Origin: Rugalucina vietnamica
Taxonomy: Eukaryota; Mollusca; Bivalvia; Lucinida; Lucinidae
Direction: 5' to 3'
Length of the DNA: 64,000 nt
Assembly: GCA_964017185.1 (NCBI GenBank)
Contig: OZ024877.1
Location: 61,964,711-62,028,710 of the forward strand
Part shown: positions 27,788-39,700 of the stretch, piece by piece
How the letters are laid out: each line of letters opens with the position of its first letter
Position numbering within the stretch: position 1 is the stretch's first letter
Position numbers and translations under genes: made by a program
Notes under the pieces: model-generated
Databases searched by the model: none
Seen by the model: the letters and a program-made list of their open reading frames with translations, nothing else
Told to the model about the DNA's origin: nothing

Positions 27788-30700
27788 CTGTAAATGAATT
27801 AGAAATTACAATAGCAAAATAATAGCCTGTGCAACTTTTGTGTTCCAAAGCTGTCTGAATGAAACAATTTTGTTATATATATGCCGTCCAAACCAAAAGT
27901 TATAACCCAACATTGGTAAGACTGCTCCATTTTTTTAGCTCGACTGCACGAAGTGCATAGAGCTATTGCAGTCACCCCGGTCGTCCACGTTCCCGTTCCC
28001 GTGCGCGTGCGCGTGCGCGTCACACTTGCGTTAAAGTTTTCTAGAAGTCCATATCTTGACAACCACTCATCAGAAAGCATTCATACTTGGACCATAGATA
28101 CCCTGTAGGGTTAGCTTTCATTCCATGGCATCGGGCCCCTGGGTCCAGGCCAGGGGGTGGGGCTGGAGGTTAAAATCTAGAACACCTTCAAAAATGGCAA
28201 TTCTTGTGTTAAAGTTTTCTAGAAGTCCATATCTTGACAACCACTCATCAGAAAGCATTGATACTTGGGCCATTGACACCCTGTAGGGTCGGCTTTCATT
28301 CCATGGCATCAGATCCCTGGGTCCATGCCAGGGGGTGGGGCTAGAGGTTAAAATCTAGAACACCATTAATAATAATGGCTTTTCTGTGATATAGTATTCT
28401 AGAAGTCTATATCTTGATAACTTTTTATCAGAGGGCTTTCATACTCGGACGATAGGTACCCTGTAGGGTTGAGTTTCATTCCATGGCATCGGGCCCCTGG
28501 GTCCATGCCTGGGGGGTGGGGCTGGAGGTTAAAAACTAGAACACTAAAAAATAGATGTACTGCTGTGTAACTTTTACAAGGAGGCATATCTTGACAACAA
28601 CTTATCATAAAGCATTCATACTTCATACACTTTAGGTGCCATGACATCGGACCTCTGGGTCGGAGTCAGGGGGGGGCGGGGCTAGAGGTCAAAATCTAGA
28701 ACTCCCCGATTTTTTTTTCTTTTTATTTCTTAATAGAAACAACTTAGGAGGATGGTTGGTCATTCATCTTTTGACTTTGTGACACTGACTTGTGTGTCAT
28801 GACGATAAGGGTCAGTTGACCTACTTTCCATGGTTCATTGATTTTGCCTTATATCTTGACACTCAATTAGTATATTTTCTTACTTCTTTCAGATTATGAG
28901 TTAGTACATCTAGGCCTTTGACCCCAATATACTTATAGGTCACTGTGACCTAATTTCACGGTTCAGTGATTTTGCCTTATATCTTGACACTCGATTAGTA
29001 TATTTTCATACTTTTTTCAGATTATGAGTGAGTATGACCAGACCTTTGACCGCAATATACTTATAGGTCACTGTGACCTAATTTCACGGTTCAGTGATTT
29101 TGCCTTCTATCTCGGTACTCAAATGGTTTATGAACAAACTTCTTTCAAAGTATGTTTGCGTATGACAAGACCTTTGACCCTGAATAGTCGTAGGTCACTG
29201 TGACCTAATTTCACGGTTCAGTGATTTTGCCTTATATCTTGACACTCGATTAGTATATTTTCATACTTTTTTCAGATTATGAGTGAGTATGACCAGACCT
29301 TTGACCCCAATATACTTATAGGTCACTATGACCTAATTTCACGGTTCAGTGATTTTGCCTTATATCTCGGTACTCAAATGGTTTATGAACAAACTTCTTT
29401 CTGAGTATGTTTGCGTATGACAAGACCTTTGACCCTGAAGTAGTCCTAGGTCACTGTGACCTAATTTCACGGTTCAGTGATTTTGCCTTATATCTTGACA
29501 CTCGATTAGTATATTTTCATACTTTTTTTCAGATTATGAGTGAGTATGACCAGACCTTTGACCCCAATATACTTATAGGTCACTGTGACCTAATTTCACG
29601 GTTCAGTGATTTTTGTCTTATATCTCGGTACTCAAATGGTTTATGAACAAACTTCTTTCAAAGTATGTTTGCGTATGACAAGACCTTTGACCCTGAAGTA
29701 GTCCTAGGTCACTGTGACCTAATTTCACAGTTCAGTGATTTTGCCTTATATCTTGACACTCGATTAGTATATTTTCATACTTTTTTCAGATTATGAGTGA
29801 GTATGACCAGACCTTTGACCCCAATATACTTATAGGTCACTGTGACCTAATTTCACGGTTCAGTGACTTTGCCTTATATCTCAGCACTCAAGTGGTTTAT
29901 GAACAAACTTCTTTCACACTATGTTTGCATATGACAAGACCTTTGACCCTAAAGTAGTTCTAGGTCAGTATGACCTAATTTCACGGTTCAGTGATTTTTC
30001 TTTATATCTCGGCACTCAATTGGTATATGAACATACTTCTCTCATGATATGTATGAGTATGACAAGACCTTTGACCGTAAAGTATTCCTGGGTCACTGTG
30101 ACCTAATTTCATGGTTCAGTGATTTTGCCTTATATCTCGTCACTCAGTTGGTATTTTTTCATACTTGTTTCTGATTATGAATGAGTATGACCACACCTTT
30201 AACCCAAACATACTTATAGGTCTCTATGACCTAATTTCATGGTTCAGTGATTTTGCAGTGACACTGAATGGGTATATGATCATTTTTCTTTCACATTATG
30301 AGTAAGTGTCACTAGACCTTTGACCCTGCAATACTTATAGGTCAGTGTGACCTTTTTTCACGGTTCAGTGATTTTGCCTTGTTTCTTGGCACTCAGTTGG
30401 TATATGAACACACTTCTTTCACAATATGAATGAGACCTTTAAATCTTAGGTAGTTATAGTTAACTTTCATGGTTCAGTGATTTTGCCTTATTGCATCAAG
30501 GCAAAAAGATGTATGAGCATAATGCTTTGGGTTACTGGTCGGGTTTGGCCTTATGTTTGACAAAGGTCAGAAGCAGTCGAGCACGCTGTCCTGCGACAGC
30601 TCTTATTACCATTTGAAATACATGTATCCTTTGGAGGCAGTCAGCATTCACTTAACACTGTTAAACATGAAAATAAATTACATAATTAATTATATAATCT

Positions 30701-33700
30701 TATAAACTAAAGATAGCCCATAAAGCCATATGGCTTATTTCAAATGAGTTCCATTTAAGGGATCCAATGTTTTTGGTACAGTAGAGATCTAATTTTCTAA
30801 AAAAAATATATATATATATTTAAAAACCAACAGAAAAACATACATATGATTTTATGGATGACACAGAAGCCTGTTGCTATGGAGATCACTGCTATGGCAA
30901 CAACAATGACTGGAACAAATAACCTATTGCCAGAGGATTCCTCTTCTGAAACTGTGAATAAAAATGTTCATTGTGAATAAGTAAATAAAAAGTATGTACA
31001 CACATCTAAATGTTATTAAAAGTTAATTCAAAACAAGTGTGGGGTTTTCATCGAATTTTTGTTTGTACAATACATTACTTGCATACAATTATGTGTATAC
31101 TACTTATTTCCTTTCCTGTCACAGATTTGTTCAACATACTTTTGATACCATACATTTTTTCAAGACTACTAACATGAATTAAAAACACAATAAATTATGA
31201 ACAGACTTGTATACAGGGAATAAATTATGAAACTAACTGCGACATGTATAGATGGGAGATACACACTGATGTCAAGATTTTATGAGTAAACTGTAAGCCA
31301 TGGGATTTTGTGTCCGTGCAAGCTACTTACAGCTGTATATACTCTTACTACATTATATGTAATTTTTCATATAAAACTTGTATGTTACCATTATCACTGC
31401 ACAGCAGCTGTTCTTTCTGTCGCCATGTAAACTCACAATCTTCTGTACGTCCACATTCTATGTCTGCTTTCCAGATTAGTTTTCTACGAACCTGATGTTT
31501 TGCAGTACGACACTCTATCACACTATCTAACCTTCCCCTGATATGAGTGCAGATGTCTGAAACATGAAAAAATACTGTTTGAAATAAACACAAATCAGGG
31601 ACCCATTGTTAGGATTCATGGTTCTTAATGTATACTGATTCTTATCCTGCTAACAACATCCTAATCATTACATTTTGATCTATACACAGGTATATAGTAT
31701 GTTAATATAAAAAAGAACTGATCATTAAGGTTTCACGATAATTATGTATATGAGTGTGACGAATTTGCAGGCAAAGAATGTAAACAAGCTGTAAAAATGA
31801 AAATACCAGCCTTGTCACCTGTTTCAAAATGAATGATCAGCCTCCGCTACTCGCATTGTCTATAATCAGCCATAAATTTATCCGATTTGGCCATAAAAAT
31901 GCTAGAAATCACATTAATCACTTCGATTTCAGCCTAGAAATATTTTTCTCCTGGGCGCAGCCATTTTCTTAGGTCACAAGGTCACGTTTACACATTCGAC
32001 CACAATGCACCGGAATGGACCGCAACATTTTGGTTGAGGGTTAGATCGTTCCATTACCATGGAAATTAATATTAATTAATCATTTTACGCTAAGAAGCGA
32101 GTAGCCTGAGAAAGTACTCTGGCAGGTAACAAATCATCTCATATAAAAATCAGGAAGATATATACAATCAATGCAATTATTACATATTTGGTTTCAACCT
32201 GTACACCCCTTTCGCCGCTTGTAATGAACTAGTCCATTGGTATAAAAAGGAGGTGTTTGCGGCGGCAAATTCAATTCTGCATTTGGCTTCGAAGAGATTA
32301 GATCCGTTCTAAGTAGCAAGCAGGTAATTAATTAAATAAAGAAGGCTTCGTGGTGCGGAGTTAGACCTTTGGACAAACAGAGATCATTGCGATAGCTGTT
32401 GTCCTATAGTGTTTAACTCTTAGTGCTGAACCAGTGTTTGGAATCTTTGGCCACAGAGATCATTGCGATAGCTGGGCCTTGTTCTAAATTATCATTGCGA
32501 TAATTGGAATAGGGGTTTCTGACACAGGTTCCTGGGAAGCCAGAGCTATAGGCTTTAGGAATAGCCTGAGATATTGTTCAGCCTTGCAAGCCATAGGGTT
32601 TGAGCTAGGGGTAGGCTGAACCTGAGAGTTAAGTTGAGCTATAGGGGATAGTTTTTATAGTGAAGCCAAAGAATCATACGGGCTCAGGTTGAACCCATAT
32701 ATGTCCCACAGTGATTATTGTTTGATTAATATATGTCTAATGAAATCCTAATCAAAGATCTAAAGACAAAGCAGCCTAATATTTCGTATTTTTATATGCA
32801 TTGCCAATCATCAGACCAGTAGTCTCACGCAAAATTATATATCTTTGTTAATCAAGTTTGAACAATCATATACCGCTCGCAAAAACGTTACAGTGGTGGC
32901 ACTAGCGGTGGGATACTGGTAGCACACAGTTATCACGAATCCAAGCATTAATTTATTTAACATGGACATGGATAGTCAGGATAGGCCAGGTAGGCTTCAG
33001 ACCTCAGTAATGATGATAGAAAAACGGCTGGAAGTCATGAGAAAAAAGAGTGAGGCCAGCCTTCTTCAAAATGAAATTCTCAACTTAGAAAGTGAGCTGA
33101 GACGGCTAGAAATACAACAGGGGGATGTTGACATGCATGAAGAGCAGGGTGGTGAACAAAGGCCAAGAAGGGTTCTACCGGAGGTACCTAGAAGCCAGAG
33201 AGTTCAGTTTGATGCAGAGGAACCACCACAGCTGAACCTCTTCGATGATAGTAGTATAGGGGGCACTTATACGCCATTGCCGAGACCACAACCAAGGACT
33301 GCACATGTGCAGGAGGCTGGGCATATGCCCATCACTTCAACCCCAAATGTAGCCCAGCCAAGCCCACAAGCAGGTGGAAGCGTCAAAGTGAAGCCAGCTA
33401 CATTTGATGGTACAGGCTCTTGGTTGGACTATCGAGCCCATTTTGATGCAGTAGCAGAAATCAATAGGTGGAACCAGATAGAGAAAGGATTATACTTGGC
33501 TGTGTCGTTGAGGGGACAAGCCCAGGGTGTGTTTGGGAACCTCTCAACACAGTCCAAAGACTATGATATGTTGGTACAAGCTTTGGAGCAACGGTTTGCT
33601 CCACCAAATCAGACAGAACTGTATAGAGTTCAGCTAAGGGAAAGAAGGCAGACTGCATCAGAGACCCTCTCAGCACTAGGGCAGGACATTAGAAGACTGG

Positions 33701-36700
33701 CAAACTTGGCGTACCCAACTGCACCTAATGATGTACGAGACACCCTCGCAGAGGAGCAATTCATAGATGCTCTGCATAGTTCAGACATGAGATTGAGAGT
33801 GAAGCAAGCCAGACCCAGCGATCTGAACGACGCAGTTCGGCATGCTGTAGAGCTTGAGGCATACAACAGGGCTGAGCGCAGAAAACAAGATGGCCAAGGG
33901 TACCTATGCTCGACCAACACTAAGGAAATGGAAACAGAAAGCCAAAAAGCCGATAGTATGGAGACATTGACAAGCACACTTAAGCTTATTCAAGATGAGC
34001 TTAAATCTCTCAAAACACAGAGGTCAGGGACTGGTTCAAGGTATTACCAACAACAGCAACGGGGCAGAGGTAGGCCATACCAAATACCTGATAGGAGAAC
34101 TAACCCTAGACGATGTTTCACCTGTGGCTCAACCAACCATATGGCTAGGGATTGTGACCAAAATAAGGATGAAACAGAGAAGAAACAAAAGGTGGAGCAG
34201 GATAAAAAGGAACCGGACAAGAGTGTCAAAGTCTCGGGAGTGCAAAACTCTGGCTTGTTTGTGACAGCCTTCATAAATGGTCAGCCTGTGACATGTTTGA
34301 TAGATACGGGAGCTACACTTACAATAATTTCACGCAAGGTTTGGGAAGGCATGGTGCGTCGATCATCAGAATTAACTTCTTTCGGTCAGGTCATATCTAC
34401 AGCATCTGGGAATCCAATAGACGTATGTGGCAGAACTACTGTTCGGCTCAGGATTGCTGAGACCCATTGTTCAATGGAGGTTATAGTAGCGGACATAGAG
34501 AATGAAGCAATCTTGGGGCTTGACTTCTTGAGAGAGATGAACTGTAGAATTGACGTTGCGAAATGTACGTTGACGATTCAAGGCCAGACCATGAAATTAG
34601 ATTCAGTAAGCTATGTGGGCTGCAGCAGGATAATTGTAAGTGAGACCGTGCATGTTCCTCCAAGATCAGAGAAGATAATCAAAGCAACAATGGTTGACTC
34701 TTCGATACGGGATGGTGGTCTATGCATCATAGAGCCCTCAGAAAGGTTTATGGAGAACGGAAGTGCCCTAGTTGCCAAGACATTAATACACAGTCAAGGA
34801 AAAGTGCCCATACGTGTGATGAATGTGACAGATGAATATTGCAATATCTACTCCGGCACCAACATAGCAAGAGCCAGTCCTGTAACTGAACTCCAGAAAG
34901 TGAAGACTAGCGCATGTGAAAACAACAGACAGGTCCCAGACCATCTCAAAGATCTGTATCAGAAAACTGTGGAAGGAATGAACAAAGGTCAACAAAGACA
35001 GGTAGCGAAATTACTGAACAAGTATTCAAACGTGTTTTCAGAAACTGATGATGACATAGGAAGAACTGGTGTTTTGAAACACAGAATACCAACTGGCGAG
35101 GCTCAACCAATAAGGCAACCTCTAAGACGAGTACCTTATCACATGCAAAAGGAGATGGATGAACAGATTGACAATATGCTAAAGAAAGATGTCATTACGC
35201 CATCAAAAAGCCCATGGGCTAGTGGCATTGTTCTCGTGAAGAAGAAAGACGGGAGCAAGAGATTCTGTGTGGACTACCGACGTCTGAATGAGGTAACCAT
35301 TAAAGATGCCTATCCCCTACCTAGGATAGACGAGTCGCTTGACCAGTTGGCTGGATCGAAATGGTTCTCATGCTTGGACATGAATTCCGGCTATTGGCAG
35401 GTCGAGTTGGACCCCCAGGATAGAGAGAAGAGTGCATTCATTAGTAGGAAAGGATTGTATGAGTTCAAAGTGTTACCCTTCGGATTATGCAATGCACCCG
35501 CCACATTTGAAAGACTTATTGAAATTGTGTTAGCAGGCCTTCACTGGGAAACTTGTCTAGTATACCTGGACGATATTATCGTGTGCGGGAAGACATTTGA
35601 AGATATGGTGAAAAACTTGGATGAGGTGTTTTCAAGACTACAACAGGCTGGACTGAAACTTAAAGCCAGAAAATGTCACCTATTTGCCCAGAGAGTTGAG
35701 TTCCTAGGGCACATAGTATCAGAGGAAGGGGTTAGCACAGACCCGAGGAAGACGGAGTGCATTCGGAATTGGCCTATTCCATCTACTGTGAAGGAAGTCC
35801 GTTCATTCTTAGGGTTCTGCAGTTACTACCGCCGCTTCATATTCAGGTTTGCAGAAATAGCAAAGCCATTACATAAGCTGACGGAAAAGTCGGAACGGTT
35901 CAAATGGACAGAAGAGTGCCTGGAAGCATTTCGAAACCTGAAGTCCAAGCTGATCAATGCACCAATATTGGCACACCCAGATTTCAGCCAGAGCTTCATT
36001 TTAGACGTTGATGCTTGTGACCAAAGCATCGGAGGAGTAATTTCTCAAGTAATCAATGGAGAAGAACGCCCAGTGGCCTTTGCTAGCAGAACTTTGACCA
36101 AGACTGAGCGTTCATACTGTGTGACTAGAAAAGAAATGCTGGCACTGGTCAATTTTGTGAAGCATTTCAAACATTACCTTTACGGAAGGAAATTTCTGGT
36201 CAGGACTGACCATAGCTCCCTGAAGTGGCTAATGAACTTCAAGAATCCAGAGGGCCAGATTGCTCGGTGGATCGAGGTTTTGGCATCTTACGACATGAAG
36301 GTACAGCATCGACCTGGACGCCAGCATGGCAACGCTGACGGAGTCAGTCGAATCCCGTGCACTCAGTGTGGCAGACATGATGGAAAAGAAAGAGTGAATG
36401 TGCTTGATTGCTCAGATTCAAGGAACTTGGACCTCAAGACATTGCAGGATGAGGATAGAGACATTGCGATGTTAAAGGGATGGTTAGAAAGTGGTGTCAG
36501 ACCAGATTCTAAGGATACGTCTAGTGAGAGCTATGTGGTGAAAGCTCTGTTGGGACAATGGAAGAATCTGGAACTGCATGATGGGTTGCTTGTTCGTAGA
36601 TATGAAGATTCTGACACGAATAGAACCATAAGACAGGCAATAGTACCTCAATCAAAGAGAAGAGAAGTGCTCAAGTTCTCACACGATGTTCAAACATCAG

Positions 36701-39700
36701 GTCATTTGGGAATGAAGAAAACGCTGAGCAAAGTAAGACAGAACTATTATTGGCCAGGTGTATCACAGGATGTACAAATCTATGTATCAGGATGCGAGAT
36801 CTGCCAGAAAGGTAAGGAACCGATACCATCGAAGAGGGCACCCATGCAAGTAGGTCGTAGTGGGTACCCTATGGAAAGAATTGCAGTTGACATAATGGGT
36901 GAACTACCAGAGACAGAAAGAGGCAACAAATACGTGCTCGTTGTCAGCGATTATTTCACGAAGTGGACTGAGTGCTATCCAATGCCAAATATGGAAGCGG
37001 TAACAGTGGCAAAGTTACTGGTTGAACAGCTTTTTACACGATTTGGAGTCCCAGAGCAGATCCATTCTGATCAGGGACGCCAATTCGAGAGCAACCTGTT
37101 CGCTGAGATGTGTAAGCTGCTCCAGATAGACAAAACCCGCACTACACCATATCATCCGCAATCAGATGGTATGGTGGAGCGCTTCAACAAAACCCTCTGT
37201 GCAATGCTGCGAGCATACATTGATGAAAATCAGGAAAACTGGGATGGGCTCTTACCATATGTTACGATGGCCTATCGGGCCACTTGTCATGAAAGTACAG
37301 GTACCAGCCCAAATATGTCAATGTTTGGTCATGACACCAGAACACCTCTTGACCTTATATATCAGATGCCTCCTAATGTAAAGACTGCTCCTAGCAATAC
37401 CTGGGTGTGGGAATTGCAAGATAGACTTGAGTCGGTACATACATTTGTTAGGGAACATACCGGCATGTCAGTGCAAAGGCAGAAGAAGGTATATGACAAA
37501 AGGTTGGCATTTGAAAACTTCAATGTAGGTGATAATGTCTATGTCCTCTTCCCTGTTAAGAAAACTGGACAGTCCATCAAATTTGTCTTCTTTTGGAGAG
37601 GCCCATTTAAGGTAGTTGAGAAAATGTCAGATGTCCTGCTTAAGATCAACTGTGGCCGAAACGGTACATTATCGGTCATTCATATTGATAGGGTACGGAA
37701 AGTAAGAACGCAAAACCTTCCTAGAGAAATAGAGGTTACAGCATTGTCTGAGCAAGAAGAGTTGAATGTGGAACCCAGTGACATTTATGCTGTAGCAAGA
37801 ACTGAGTCTGAGTCTGATAGCAATGACCAGGAAGCTTTTGTTGAAACTAGGTCCAAACGGGTAGTTAGAAGGCCTAGATGGTTGCGTGATTATGTATCTG
37901 CGCTTTCTGTTTGCAGGACTATGAACACTAAGAAAACACCACGTAAAAGGGCTGCTTGTCCAAACTGCAAGAAAGACGTGAAGCTTGAGGACTATATCAA
38001 GCATGTCCAAGAATGTAGACAGACAAAGCCACCTACAGTGATAACCTGCAGTGTATGCAAGGCACCGTTTAGTAAGCAGGCTTACATGAAAAAGCATATG
38101 AAGAGGTTTCATCCAGAAGAGGAAACAGTGACGTCATCTGAGGGATCAGAGACATCTACCAAGGCGGCTGTGACAAGGAACTTGAGTAGTTCAGCATCAA
38201 GTGATAAGGAAGAATGGGACAGAGATCCTCTTGTTGAACTCGACCTGGACTGTTCAGAAACAGAAGATTCAGATCCTGAGGAAACAGTCATTCAGGAGAA
38301 GCCAAAGTCACCCTCAAAGGTCGCGGCTGAGATAGCACCTAAAGTGGACTTGACATTGGGTAGGACCCATAGGAAGCCAACGGTTCCGAACCTTGTGTAT
38401 GCTCCAGTGAAAGATAAGAGTGCTGAACAACCAGTAGTGCCAACCAAGAAACTCTGCACTACAGCAGTTGGGAAAACAAGTGCCAAAGAAACCATGAATA
38501 AAGAGACTCAGGTTCAGTCGGAACTAGTCCAGAGATGTGGCTATTGTGGTGTCAGTTTTGACGATGAGATCGTGTTCTCAATTCACAGGGGTTGGCACAA
38601 TCATTCCAACCCCTCCATCTGTAATATGTGTGGCGAGGAGTGCTCAAGCAGATACGGATTCTACTGCCACCTCAGCAGATTTCACACCAAGTAAAAGTGA
38701 AAGATAAAAGACAGAACTATCTGACAAGTAGACAGGGATAATTTATGATTCAAAAACTCACTGTGAATGCCAAAGAGGCTTAGGGTATTAAGAATGAGTA
38801 CTTATGTTGTCATGAACATGAAAAAAAATCTTAAAAGAAACATATGGAAATGTTATCTAAATGTGACCATAGGTAATGGACACACTCATATATGTCCTAT
38901 TTTGCTTAATCAATATTGAACAAGTATGCCAATAAAGATGTTGATCTCTTAATTTTTTTTATGTAATTCATGCGAGGACGCATGTAGTCGGAGGCGTGGG
39001 TAGTGTGACGAATTTGCAGGCAAAGAATGTAAACAAGCTGTAAAAATGAAAATACCAGCCTTGTCACCTGTTTCAAAATGAATGATCAGCCTCCGCTACT
39101 CGCATTGTCTATAATCAGCCATAAATTTATCCGATTTGGCCATAAAAATGCTAGAAATCACATTAATCACTTCGATTTCAGCCTAGAAATATTTTTCTCC
39201 TGGGCGCAGCCATTTTCTTAGGTCACAAGGTCACGTTTACACATTCGACCACAATGCACCGGAATGGACCGCAACATTTTGGTTGAGGGTTAGATCGTTC
39301 CATTACCATGGAAATTAATATTAATTAATCATTTTACGCTAAGAAGCGAGTAGCCTGAGAAAGTACTCTGGCAGGTAACAAATCATCTCATATAAAAATC
39401 AGGAAGATATATACAATCAATGCAATTATTACATATTTGGTTTCAACCTGTACACCCCTTTCGCCGCTTGTAATGAACTAGTCCATTGGTATAAAAAGGA
39501 GGTGTTTGCGGCGGCAAATTCAATTCTGCATTTGGCTTCGAAGAGATTAGATCCGTTCTAAGTAGCAAGCAGGTAATTAATTAAATAAAGAAGGCTTCGT
39601 GGTGCGGAGTTAGACCTTTGGACAAACAGAGATCATTGCGATAGCTGTTGTCCTATAGTGTTTAACTCTTAGTGCTGAACCAGTGTTTGGAATCTTTGGC

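Larger units (their letters stand above)
27937..30607 (+). mobile_element. Hairpin-ended non-autonomous element, AGCTCGACTG family
   Basis: The left end is the nested hairpin AGCTC-GAC-TGCAC-GAA-GTGCA-TA-GAGCT (27937-27964), preceded by a T-run. The right end is the hairpin GCTGTC-CTGC-GACAGC (30585-30600) followed by TCTTATT. The interior has a GC-rich alternating stretch, four ~178-bp units and about thirteen ~128-bp units. There is no coding capacity. The architecture parallels 8781-10315. It sits in the last intron of the LDLa gene, in opposite orientation. Confidence 0.8.

Noticed and set aside
29407-30106. Open frames repeating MFAYDKTFDP
   Set aside because: They are translations of the 128-bp tandem units, interrupted by stops, with no splice or start context.
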